Assembly (NCBI RefSeq): GCF_001941945.1 | Contig: NZ_CP015584.1 | Span: forward strand, 186,001-250,000 | Direction: 5' to 3' | From: Roseomonas gilardii | Lineage (GTDB): Bacteria > Pseudomonadota > Alphaproteobacteria > Acetobacterales > Acetobacteraceae | Length of the DNA stretch: 64,000 nucleotides | Part shown: positions 52,803-62,114 of the stretch, piece by piece | How positions within the stretch are numbered: the stretch's first letter is position 1 | Layout: every line of letters starts with the position of its first letter | Notes under the pieces: model-generated | The model's input: only the letters and a program-made list of their open reading frames with translations | Databases searched by the model: none | What the model was told of the DNA's origin: nothing | Translations under genes and position numbers: made by a program

Positions 52803-54230
52803 ATGACCCCAGGTGCAAAACTGACCGACGCCATAACGGTTCCGGCGGAGGATGCCCTGCTTTCGGCCCTCCTGGCCGAGCTCGGGCCACGCAGCGTCCT
52901 CAGCGGGGATGCCATTCCGGTCCGCAACGAGAAGGACTGGAGCACCCTGGCCCCTGTCCGGCCCCTCGCCGTCGTGCGGCCGGTCACGGCGGAGGAAGTC
53001 TCGGCCACCATGCGGCTCTGCCAGCGCTTCGGCGTACCGGTGGTGCCGCAGGGCGGGCTGACGGGGCTTTGCGGCGGGGCCCTGCCCGTCGAGGGCTGCG
53101 TGGCGCTCTCCCTGGAACGCATGACCGGGATCGAGGAGATCGATCCGGCGGCCGCGACCATGACGGTCCGGGCCGGCACGCCGCTGGAGGCGGTCCAGAA
53201 GGCAGCGGACGAGGCGGGCTTCTTCATGCCGCTCGATCTCGGTGCGCGCGGCTCCTGCGCGATCGGCGGCAACCTGTCCACCAATGCCGGCGGCAACCGC
53301 GTCATCCGCTATGGCATGGCGCGCGACATGGTGCTGGGGCTGGAGGTGGTGCTGCCGGACGGCACCGTCATCCGCGGCCTCAACAAGATGCTCAAGAACA
53401 ATGCGGGCTATGACCTGAAGCAGCTTTTCCTGGGGAGCGAGGGCACGCTGGGCATCATCACGCGCGCGGTCCTGCGCCTGTTCCCGAAGCCCGGCTGCAC
53501 CATGGCGGCGCTCTGCGCCCTGCCCAGCTACGACAGCACGGTCCGGTTTCTCGGTGCGGCCCGCCGTGGCCTCGGCCCCCTGCTGTCAGCCTTCGAGGTA
53601 ATGTGGCCGGACTACTGGCAGGTGGTGACACAGCAGGTCCCCGGCGTCCGCAATCCCATCGCGGGGGAGCACGCTTCCTATGTCCTCGTGGAGGCACAGG
53701 GCATGGACGAGGCGATCGACGCACCGCGTTTCCAGGCCTGGCTCGAAGCCCAGGCCGAAGCCGGAATCCTGACCGACGCCGCCGTCTCGCAATCCCTGGC
53801 CGATGTCCGTGCCTTCTGGGGCGTGCGGGACGCATGTGCCGAGTTCGTGCAGGTGCTGGGGCCACACGAATCCTTCGATATCGGCCTGCCTGTCGCCCGG
53901 ATGGATGACTATGTCCAGGCCTGCAAGGCGGCGCTGGAGGAAAGGCTGCCGGGCGTCGTCGCCCTGTTCTATGGGCATATCGGCGACGGCAACATGCACA
54001 TCGTCTCCTTCCTTCCTGGCGCCGCGACCCAGCCCAAGCGGGTGATCCAGGAGGTTGTCTACGACATGGTGCGCCGCTTCGGTGGAACCATCTCCGCCGA
54101 ACATGGCATCGGGCTCTCCAAGAAACCCTGGCTGGGCTATGTCCGCTCCGATGCCGAACTGGAGCTGATGCAGCGCCTGAAGACGGCGCTGGACCCGCAG
54201 AGACTGCTGAATCCGGGCAAGGTGCTTTAG
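52803..54230 (+). CDS. FAD-linked 2-hydroxyacid dehydrogenase, GlcD/D-lactate dehydrogenase type
   Basis: Flavoprotein of 475 residues. The FAD-binding PCMH domain has VVRPVTAEEVSATMRLCQRF and PVVPQGGLTGLCGGALPVEG, then GGNLSTNAGGNRVIRYGMAR. The C-terminal oxidase domain shows GHIGDGNMHIVSFLPG and TISAEHGIGLSKKPWL, typical of D-lactate or D-2-hydroxyglutarate dehydrogenases. Physiological substrate uncertain. Monocistronic, ending in a strong hairpin. Confidence 0.9.
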   Translation: MTPGAKLTDAITVPAEDALLSALLAELGPRSVLSGDAIPVRNEKDWSTLAPVRPLAVVRPVTAEEVSATMRLCQRFGVPVVPQGGLTGLCGGALPVEGCVALSLERMTGIEEIDPAAATMTVRAGTPLEAVQKAADEAGFFMPLDLGARGSCAIGGNLSTNAGGNRVIRYGMARDMVLGLEVVLPDGTVIRGLNKMLKNNAGYDLKQLFLGSEGTLGIITRAVLRLFPKPGCTMAALCALPSYDSTVRFLGAARRGLGPLLSAFEVMWPDYWQVVTQQVPGVRNPIAGEHASYVLVEAQGMDEAIDAPRFQAWLEAQAEAGILTDAAVSQSLADVRAFWGVRDACAEFVQVLGPHESFDIGLPVARMDDYVQACKAALEERLPGVVALFYGHIGDGNMHIVSFLPGAATQPKRVIQEVVYDMVRRFGGTISAEHGIGLSKKPWLGYVRSDAELELMQRLKTALDPQRLLNPGKVL

Positions 54231-54239
54231 CGGGGAAAA

Positions 54240-54267
54240 GGCGCCCTTCCGCATCCGGAAGGGCGCC
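54240..54267. terminator. Bidirectional terminator hairpin
   Basis: GGCGCCCTTCC-N6-GGAAGGGCGCC, perfect 11-bp stem, ten bases after the dehydrogenase stop and between convergent genes. A run of AAAA precedes it on the plus strand, giving TTTT after the stem on the minus strand, so termination of the leftward operon is well supported. Confidence 0.75.
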
Positions 54268-54305
54268 AGGGTGGCATCGGTCGAGGAGCGCGGCGTTCCC
54301 GCCGG

Positions 54306-55181
54306 CTATTCCTTCACCGCACCGGTCAGGGACGACACGTAGTAGTCCACGAAGAACGAGTAGAAGATCGCAACCGGCAGCGACCCCAGCAGGGAGCCCG
54401 CCATCAGCGAGCCCCATTGATAGACATCGCCCTGCACCAGCTCCGTCAGGATGGCCACCGGGACCGTCTTGTTCTCCGAGGAGGAGATGAAGGCGAGAGC
54501 GTAGATGAACTCGTTCCAGGACAGCGTGAAGGAAAAGATCCCGGCGCTGATCAGCCCCGGCACGGCGAGCGGCAGGGTGATCCGGCGCAGGATCTGCAGG
54601 CGCGTCGCGCCGTCGATCAGGGCGCATTCCTCCAGCTCATAGGGAATGGACTTGAAGTAGCCGATCAGCAGCCAGGTGCAGAAGGGGATGAGAAAGGTCG
54701 GATAGGTCAGGATGAGCGCCAGCGGGCTGTCGAACAGGCCAAGCCGGAAGACCATGGTCGCCAGCGGGATGAACAGGATGGATGGCGGCACCAGATAGGC
54801 GATGTAGATGGCCAGGCCCACATAGGCCGAGCCCCGGAAGCGCAGACGCTGGATGGCATAGGCCGCCAGCACCGAGGCCACCAGGGACAGCACGGTGGAG
54901 CACACCGCGATGAGCATGGTGTTGAACAGCCAGCTCGGATAGCTCGTCTCGAAGAGCAACTTTTTGATGTTGGCCAGCGTCGGGTTCGCGACCCAGAAGG
55001 GGCTGTACTCCTTGTAGTTGTACATCTCCGCGTTCGGCTTGATGGCCGTGACGGTCATCCAGTAAAATGGGAAGAGCAGCACGAAGACGAAGCACAGCAG
55101 CGGCAGATAAACCGTGACCACACGCCGCTGGCGGGACTGCCAGGAGAGCGCATCGTCCGGCAGGGTGGCGGCCTTACTCAT
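54306..55181 (-). CDS. Sugar ABC transporter permease, MalG type
   Basis: Permease of 291 residues with six helices and EAA loop YELEECALIDGATRLQILRR. Normal family length, in contrast to the enlarged MalG-type protein at 6794-7855. The start overlaps the stop of the upstream permease by eight bases. It is the last gene of the second MalK-type operon. Confidence 0.93.
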   Translation of the reverse strand: MSKAATLPDDALSWQSRQRRVVTVYLPLLCFVFVLLFPFYWMTVTAIKPNAEMYNYKEYSPFWVANPTLANIKKLLFETSYPSWLFNTMLIAVCSTVLSLVASVLAAYAIQRLRFRGSAYVGLAIYIAYLVPPSILFIPLATMVFRLGLFDSPLALILTYPTFLIPFCTWLLIGYFKSIPYELEECALIDGATRLQILRRITLPLAVPGLISAGIFSFTLSWNEFIYALAFISSSENKTVPVAILTELVQGDVYQWGSLMAGSLLGSLPVAIFYSFFVDYYVSSLTGAVKE

Positions 55182-56151
55182 TGTCTTCTCCCTGCTGCCA
55201 CTTGCGGCGCGCCAGCGCGAAATAGCTGAACAGCGTGGCGACGACGAGGAAGGGGATCATCGAGACGGCGATGGCGGCGCCCTCTCCCAGATGGCCGCCC
55301 GGAATGCCGCGCTGGAAGGCCAGCGTGGCCATCAGATGGGTGGAGTTGATCGGACCACCGCGCGTGATGGCATAGACGAGCTGGAAATCCGTGAAGGTGA
55401 ACAGCACCGAGAAGGTCAGCACCACGGCCAGGATGGGCATCAGCAGCGGCGCGGTGATGCGCCGGAAACGCTGCCAGGATGAGGCGCCATCGAGGAGCGC
55501 GGCCTCGTAGAGCGAAGGCGAGATGGTCTGCAGGCCGGCGAGCAGGCTGATGGCGACGAAGGGGATGCCGCGCCAGACATTGACCGCGACCAACGACCAG
55601 CGCGCCGCCCAGGGCGTGCCGAGGAAGTCGATGTAATGGTCGAGGAGGCCCAGCTTATCGACCAGCACATAGGAGATGATCGAGAACTGGGCGTCGAAGA
55701 TCCACCAGAAGGCGATGGCCGAGAGCACGGTCGGCACGATCCATGGCAGCAGGATAATGGCCCGCAGCAGGGACTTGAACGGCAGGTTCTCGTTGAGCAG
55801 CAGGGCGAGCCACAGGCCGAGGCCGAATTTCAGGATCGTCGCCACGGCCGTGTAGAACACCGTGTAGAAGACCGCGCCCCAGAAGACCCGGTCGTACCAG
55901 AGGGATTCGAAGTTCTCCAGCCCGATGAAGACCCCGGTGCGGCCGATCTGCGTATCGGTGAAGGCGAGCCAGATGCCCAGGCCCAGCGGATAGGTCAGGA
56001 AGACCGTCAGCAGGCCAAGGGCGGGCGTGAGGCAGGCGACGATCAGGAAAGGCTTGGAATCGAGGAGGCGCCCCAGCCACCCCTGCGTGACCTGGGGGCG
56101 GCGCCAGTTGGTCGTGGGCCCAGTCGTGGGCTTGGTCGTGCTCACGGACAT
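55174..56151 (-). CDS. Sugar ABC transporter permease, MalF type
   Basis: Permease of 325 residues with EAA loop LYEAALLDGASSWQRFRRIT and a typical FWWIFDAQFSIISYVLVDKL segment. A Thr-rich N-terminus precedes the first helix. Works with the MalG-type partner; ligand unknown. It is separated from the binding-protein gene upstream by a hairpin. Confidence 0.93.
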   Translation of the reverse strand: MSVSTTKPTTGPTTNWRRPQVTQGWLGRLLDSKPFLIVACLTPALGLLTVFLTYPLGLGIWLAFTDTQIGRTGVFIGLENFESLWYDRVFWGAVFYTVFYTAVATILKFGLGLWLALLLNENLPFKSLLRAIILLPWIVPTVLSAIAFWWIFDAQFSIISYVLVDKLGLLDHYIDFLGTPWAARWSLVAVNVWRGIPFVAISLLAGLQTISPSLYEAALLDGASSWQRFRRITAPLLMPILAVVLTFSVLFTFTDFQLVYAITRGGPINSTHLMATLAFQRGIPGGHLGEGAAIAVSMIPFLVVATLFSYFALARRKWQQGEDNE

Positions 56152-56172
56152 GGTTCAGGTTCCCTCCAGGCG

Positions 56173-56196
56173 GGCCATGGGGTTTCCCCCATGGCC
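56173..56196 (-). other. Intercistronic hairpin after the binding-protein gene
   Basis: GGCCATGGGG-TTTC-CCCCATGGCC, perfect 10-bp stem, seven bases after the binding-protein stop and before the permease start. Probably stabilises the binding-protein message or dampens permease expression, as in malE-malF. Confidence 0.6.
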
Positions 56197-56203
56197 GCTC
56201 AGC

Positions 56204-57532
56204 TCAGCGGTAATAGCGGCGGGCACGGCGCTCGGCCTCGCGCACGGCCTCCTCCGGCGTCGCCTGGCCTGAAGAGGCAGCGGCGAACATCTGCACCACG
56301 ACATAGTCGGCCGCGACGGCGCCGGACGCGGCGCTGATCGGCCCCTTGTAGCCGGACCAGAATTCCACCGTGTTGGTATCGCGATAGACGGCGAGCTTCG
56401 GATCGCTCTTCCACACTTCGCTTTCCGCATAGGCAGCAAGCGGATGGGACCAGTAGCCGCCACAGCCGACCAGCCAGCGGTCGTACTGCTCCGCTTCCAT
56501 CATGAAGCGCAGGTACTCCTTCGCAGCATTGGGATAGCGGCTGTGCTTGAACACCAGGGCGTTCAGCAGCAGCACGTTCTCCGCCATCCTGCCATCCGAG
56601 GTGAAGGGCATGCGGGCCATGCCGGTATCCTCGGCGATAGGGGCGGTCTTCGGGTCGTTCTTCAGCGAGAAGTACATGGAGACGCCGTTCTGCGTCAGCC
56701 CGATCTCACCCGCCGCATAGGCGCGGTTGTTGTTGACGTCGCCCCAGGACAGCGTTCCGGGGATGAAGGTCTGATAGAGCTCCTTGGCGTATTTCAGGGC
56801 ATTGATGGTTTCCGGGCTGTTGATGGCGACCTTGCCCTGTTCGTCCACCACCATGCCGCCATGGCTCCAGAGCAGCCAGTTGCAATAGGCGTTGCCGTCG
56901 CCCACGGCATTCCCCAGCGCGAAGCCCGCCGGATGGCCATTCTTCTTCAGCGCCTGGCAGGCCTTGAGGAAGCCCGCATGGTCGGAAGGCAACTTGTCGA
57001 AGCCCGCCTCCTTCAGCCAGGAGATGCGGTAGACGCAAGGACCGCCGGAACCGCCCATCGGCAGGGCGATCCACTGGTCCGTTCCCCATTTCTTCCCGAA
57101 GCGCTGCGGCAGGGCCAGCCAGCCCCCGTATTTCCGGCCGAGGTAACCGGCCAGCTCGGTCAGGTCGAGCACCTTGTCGGCGTAGATATGCGGATCGTCC
57201 GCCCAGGCCACCACCACATCGGCGCCGGCGCCGGTATTGGCGGCGACGGCCGTCTGCGGGCGCAGATCCTCCCAGCCGGCGAAATCGACGCGCACCTGCA
57301 CGCCGGTCTGCTGCGTGAACTTCGCGGTGTTCTCGCGGAAGATCGTCTCGTCCGCCTCCACGAACTTGGTCGGCCGCAGCACGCGCAAAGTCGCGCCGCT
57401 CTCGATCTTCACATCCGGGGGCTGGACATTGGCCGTGGGGATGGCCGCGCGGGCGCGTCCGCCCGGCAGCAGGCCGGCCGCCAGCGCACCGGCACCGGCC
57501 GTGAGGGCTCCGCGTCGGGTCAGGTCGTACAT
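56204..57532 (-). CDS. Sugar ABC transporter solute-binding protein
   Basis: Family 1 solute-binding protein of 442 residues. A twin-arginine signal (TRRGALTAGAGALAAGLLPG) leads into PPDVKIESGATLRVLRPTKF. Core segments FAGWEDLRPQTAVAANTGAG and DVVVAWADDPHIYADKVLDL are typical of sugar-binding proteins. Located between the ATPase gene and permease genes. Ligand unknown. Confidence 0.92.
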   Translation of the reverse strand: MYDLTRRGALTAGAGALAAGLLPGGRARAAIPTANVQPPDVKIESGATLRVLRPTKFVEADETIFRENTAKFTQQTGVQVRVDFAGWEDLRPQTAVAANTGAGADVVVAWADDPHIYADKVLDLTELAGYLGRKYGGWLALPQRFGKKWGTDQWIALPMGGSGGPCVYRISWLKEAGFDKLPSDHAGFLKACQALKKNGHPAGFALGNAVGDGNAYCNWLLWSHGGMVVDEQGKVAINSPETINALKYAKELYQTFIPGTLSWGDVNNNRAYAAGEIGLTQNGVSMYFSLKNDPKTAPIAEDTGMARMPFTSDGRMAENVLLLNALVFKHSRYPNAAKEYLRFMMEAEQYDRWLVGCGGYWSHPLAAYAESEVWKSDPKLAVYRDTNTVEFWSGYKGPISAASGAVAADYVVVQMFAAASSGQATPEEAVREAERRARRYYR

Positions 57533-57586
57533 TCTTGTCGTCCTCCTCGCTGGGGCGCGGTTTCTTCCGTGGCGCCCTCTGTGAAG

Positions 57587-58648
<1,062 letters not shown>

Positions 58649-59017
58649 CAGTCAGCTGGCACCATGCGGACGTGGATACCCGTTTACGCCATGGCGCATC
58701 TTTCGGACCTCCCTAGCTTTCCCGTTTCGCCGGGCTTGTATGGAAGCCTATTCATTCCTGAGATGGTCTGGCAACTGCCCTTCGACTTGGCCGGAAAGTT
58801 CTTTTCGCCCGTCCTCCAAAAATGCGGAACCATCCCGAGCCGGATCGTGTCGCGGGAGGGGCGAACGGGACATCCTTTTCCGGCGGCAGCGCGGCCATCA
58901 TCGCATCATCGCCTTCGATGATGCGGCGCGGGGCCACGCCGCCCCGTCCGGGGTGGCCGGGATTGCCTTCGCCCTGATGGGCTGGGAGAAGCCTTCAGCT
59001 TCAAGGGGGACAACATC
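58649..59017. other. Divergent intergenic region MalK-type operon / glycosyltransferase
   Basis: Some 370 bases without a gene. Presumed promoters for both units; no convincing -35/-10 pair or operator was found, and no copy of the GGCAAACGTTTGCC palindrome. Confidence 0.5.
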
Positions 59018-60646
59018 ATGCCCGACCCCGCGCGCCTGCCGTTGCCCTACCTGCCCGCTTCCCCGACGCCTTCCATGACCGCGTCGGCCAGGGGGGCAGC
59101 CAAGGGCGAGGATGGCGCAAGCGAGATGCCGCTCGCACTCTGCGCGGCCATCCTGCTGCTGTTCGCCTTCGCGATCCGCGCCCCGGTCTTCGGCAACCCC
59201 GTCGTGAGCGTGGACGAGACCTTCTATCTCCTGGTCGGCGACCGGATTCTGCACGGCGCCCTGCCCTTTGCCGATTTGTGGGATCGCAAGCCTGTCGGCC
59301 TCTTCCTGATCTACGCCGCCATCCGCCTGCTCGGGGGCGAGGGCGTCCTCCAGTACCAGATGGTCGCGACGCTCTTCGCCGCGGCGACGGCCGGGATGAT
59401 CGCCGTGGTCGCCGCGACCTTCGCGACGCGCGCCGGCGCGGTCTGCGCCGGTCTGGTCTACCTCGCCTTCCTCGGCGCCTTCGAAGGCGTGGGCGGGCAG
59501 TCCCCGGTCTTCTACAACCTGTTCGTCGTCCTGGCGGCCTGGGTGACGCTTCGTGCCAGAGGCCGTCCGCCAGGCGCGCGGCTTGCCCTGGGCTGTGGCG
59601 CCATGCTGCTCGCAGGCATGGCCATCCAGACGAAGTACACGGCGGTGTTCGAGGGGATGTTTCTCGGCTGCGTGTTGCTCTGGCAGGGCTGGCGCGCCGG
59701 GACCCGTCCCGCGATGCTCGTGGCCCAGGGGGCTGCCTGGATCGCCTGCGGCCTGTTGCCCACCGTGGCAGCCCTGGCCTTCTACGTGCTGCGGGGCCAG
59801 GGCGAGGCCTTTCTCTACGCGAACTTCCTGTCGGTCTTCGAGCGCAGCACCTACGGCGAGGGCTCGGTCCTCATCCGGCTGGGACCGATCGTCCTTCTGC
59901 TTCTGCCACTGCTGCTCGTCGCGGCCCTGAGCCGCAGGCCCAGGCGGCTGATGCGGCCCGGTGGCGGCCAGGACGCCATGGCGGCGCAGGACTTCGTGAT
60001 GGCCTGGTCGCTTGCGGCCCTCTCCGGCTTCCTGGCCTTCGGGACCTATTACACGCATTACGCGCTGCCGCTCCTGGTGCCGCTCTCGGCCATGGCCGCG
60101 CCGGCATTCGGCGCCTGGCGACAGACCGGGCTGAAGCTGGGCCGTGGAGCCAGGGCACCCCGCGTGCCCGCGGCGTTGCTGGTGGGCCTGTTCGGGCTGG
60201 TCGCGAGCTTCGTCCTCGTCACGAAGCATGTGCGGCAGCGCGGTGACGGCACCGAGATCCGGAAGATCGTGTCCTTCATCCGGCCCCGGCTGGCTGGATG
60301 CCTCTACGTCTTCGACGGGGAGCCGATGCTGTACCACCTCACGGGAAGCTGCATCCCGACCCGCTACGCCTTCCCGAGCCACCTCAGCGACCAGAAGGAG
60401 GCAGGCGCCATCGGGGTCGATCAGGTCACCGAGATCCACCGGATCTTCGCGACGCATCCCGGCATCGTGGTGACCTGGGAAGGGATGCAGCCCCGCAACA
60501 GCGCGGACAGCGTCGCGGCGGTGGCAGACGAGCTGGGCCGGCACTACCGGAAGGTCCTGGAAGTTCCCGTGGGCCGGCACATGCGGCAGGTCTACCAGCG
60601 CCGGCCCGATGACGAGGCGCCCCAGGCGGGGGCAGGCCCGCGCTGA
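59018..60646 (+). CDS. GT39/ArnT-like membrane glycosyltransferase
   Basis: Integral membrane protein of 542 residues with about ten to eleven helices. The first periplasmic loop VSVDETFYLLVGDRILHGAL (Asp66-Glu67) followed by PFADLWDRKPVGLFLIYAAI matches the PMT/ArnT-like GT-C family that uses polyprenyl-phosphate sugars. The C-terminal 150 residues are soluble (periplasmic). A proline-rich 35-residue segment precedes the first helix. Acceptor unknown; no lipid-A or envelope genes adjoin it. Confidence 0.83.
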   Translation: MPDPARLPLPYLPASPTPSMTASARGAAKGEDGASEMPLALCAAILLLFAFAIRAPVFGNPVVSVDETFYLLVGDRILHGALPFADLWDRKPVGLFLIYAAIRLLGGEGVLQYQMVATLFAAATAGMIAVVAATFATRAGAVCAGLVYLAFLGAFEGVGGQSPVFYNLFVVLAAWVTLRARGRPPGARLALGCGAMLLAGMAIQTKYTAVFEGMFLGCVLLWQGWRAGTRPAMLVAQGAAWIACGLLPTVAALAFYVLRGQGEAFLYANFLSVFERSTYGEGSVLIRLGPIVLLLLPLLLVAALSRRPRRLMRPGGGQDAMAAQDFVMAWSLAALSGFLAFGTYYTHYALPLLVPLSAMAAPAFGAWRQTGLKLGRGARAPRVPAALLVGLFGLVASFVLVTKHVRQRGDGTEIRKIVSFIRPRLAGCLYVFDGEPMLYHLTGSCIPTRYAFPSHLSDQKEAGAIGVDQVTEIHRIFATHPGIVVTWEGMQPRNSADSVAAVADELGRHYRKVLEVPVGRHMRQVYQRRPDDEAPQAGAGPR

Positions 60647-60958
60647 AGCCGGCCGAAACCGTCCAGGCCCGCTGGCGTGGCTGGCGATGCACCCGACCTT
60701 TCCGGGCCTGTTCCCGATCGCAGACAGCCGCCGGGACTCTGCTCGATGGCACGCAGCAATCCCGCCGACTCATCGAAGCGGTTACGCGGCGTGGCGAGGC
60801 CGGTTCCCTGACACATTGACCTTCCACCACACCCAAGGGCTATCGTCGGTGACGATCATGGCATTCAGAGCCACCATGCTTCGTTCCAGCCAGATCGGAA
60901 ACAGGCGAGGCCGGCATCCCTCCAACACCGTTCTCGCCGTAAATCAAGGAGATGCGGC
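60647..60958. other. Intergenic region before the alpha/beta hydrolase
   Basis: Some 312 bases with no supported gene. A weak TTGACC-like -35 lies near 60818, but no good -10 follows. Confidence 0.5.
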
Positions 60959-61789
60959 ATGGGCTACGTCACCACCCAGGATGGGGTTCAGATCTTCTAC
61001 AAGGATTGGGGGCCCCGCGACGGGCAGACGGTCTTCTTCCATCACGGCTGGCCGTTGAGCGCGGACGACTGGGATGCGCAGATGCTGTTCTTCGTCAATC
61101 AGGGCTTCCGCGTCGTCGCGCATGACCGCCGTGGCCATGGGCGGTCGGAGCAGGTGTGGGACGGGCACGACATGGACCACTACGCCGACGACGTCGCCGC
61201 GGTGGTCGAGCACCTGGGCATTCGAGGGGCGATGCATGTCGGCCATTCGACCGGCGGCGGCGAGGTGGTGCGCTACATCGCCCGGCATGGCGAGGACCGG
61301 GTCAGCAAGGCGGTCCTCATCAGCGCGGTGCCGCCCCTGATGGTGAAGACCGAGAGCAACCCGAAGGGCACGCCCAAGGAGGTCTTCGACGACTTCCAGA
61401 AGCAGCTCGCCGCCAACCGCGCGCAGTTCTACCACGACGTTCCGGCCGGGCCTTTCTACGGCTACAACCGCCTGCTCACCAAGGCTTCGGAGCCGGTGAT
61501 CCTCAGCTGGTGGCGGCAGGGCATGATGGGCAGCGCCAAGGCCCAATACGATGGCATCGTCGCCTTCTCGCAGACGGACTTCACCGAGGACCTCAAGGGG
61601 ATCGGCATACCCGTCCTCGTGATCCACGGCGATGACGACCAGGTGGTTCCCTACGAAGACTCCGGGCCGATGTCCGCCAAGCTGGTGCGGAACGGTACGC
61701 TCAAGACCTACAAGGGCGCACCGCACGGCATCCCCACCACCCATGCGGACCAGGTCAACGCCGACCTGCTCGAATTCATCCGGAGCTGA
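60959..61789 (+). CDS. Alpha/beta hydrolase, non-heme chloroperoxidase/arylesterase type
   Basis: Hydrolase of 276 residues. Catalytic triad: Ser97 in GHSTGG, Asp in HGDDDQVVP (225-227) and His256 in KGAPHGI. The [12 protein letters not shown] oxyanion region and cofactor-free haloperoxidase motifs (HDRRGHGRS) place it in the group of perhydrolase/arylesterase enzymes. RBS AAGGAGA is ideally placed. No signal peptide. Probably monocistronic. Confidence 0.92.
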   Translation: MGYVTTQDGVQIFYKDWGPRDGQTVFFHHGWPLSADDWDAQMLFFVNQGFRVVAHDRRGHGRSEQVWDGHDMDHYADDVAAVVEHLGIRGAMHVGHSTGGGEVVRYIARHGEDRVSKAVLISAVPPLMVKTESNPKGTPKEVFDDFQKQLAANRAQFYHDVPAGPFYGYNRLLTKASEPVILSWWRQGMMGSAKAQYDGIVAFSQTDFTEDLKGIGIPVLVIHGDDDQVVPYEDSGPMSAKLVRNGTLKTYKGAPHGIPTTHADQVNADLLEFIRS

Positions 61790-62114
61790 ACCGGCCCCCG
61801 ACCGGCAGCACCTCGGCGTGTTGCCAACCCCGGTGGAAAAACAGCGGCGCAAAGGCTCTGCGCCGCGAGAAAACGATCCAAGCCTTCATGGGCTTCGTCC
61901 ACCTCGCCTGCGCCATGATCTGGTTACGGTAAATGCAGACGATGCCCAGGCCTCCGCCGGATTGATCAGGTCGCCGCCGGCGGCGGTCCCGATGTGGGCA
62001 TGGTCATCGCCTCGCTCCGGCCATGGCGGAAGCGCATAGACCCTGCCGGGAGCGCCGATGGCATCCTGGCGCATCTCCGGAGCCGTTTTGCGAAGATGTC
62101 ACGGACGTCCCATG
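61790..62114. other. Gene-free region with a transposase remnant
   Basis: Some 325 bases between the hydrolase gene and the convergent molybdoenzyme gene. It holds a short C-terminal transposase-like fragment (61834-61932); nothing else was recognised. Confidence 0.5.
61834..61932 (+). pseudogene. C-terminal remnant of an IS5-family (IS427-like) transposase
   Basis: A 32-codon fragment ending in a stop, REKTIQAFMGFVHLACAMIW then LR, resembles the conserved ending of IS427-group transposases (RY-K-T...FLGFVHLA...IWLR). No N-terminal part, DDE residues or inverted repeats remain. This is recognition by eye of a short stretch, so it could be chance. Confidence 0.45.

Noticed and set aside
60426-60836. 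Minus-strand frames of 136 and 74 codons across the region before the alpha/beta hydrolase
   Set aside because: No RBS, no recognised domain, and overlap with the 3' end of the glycosyltransferase gene.
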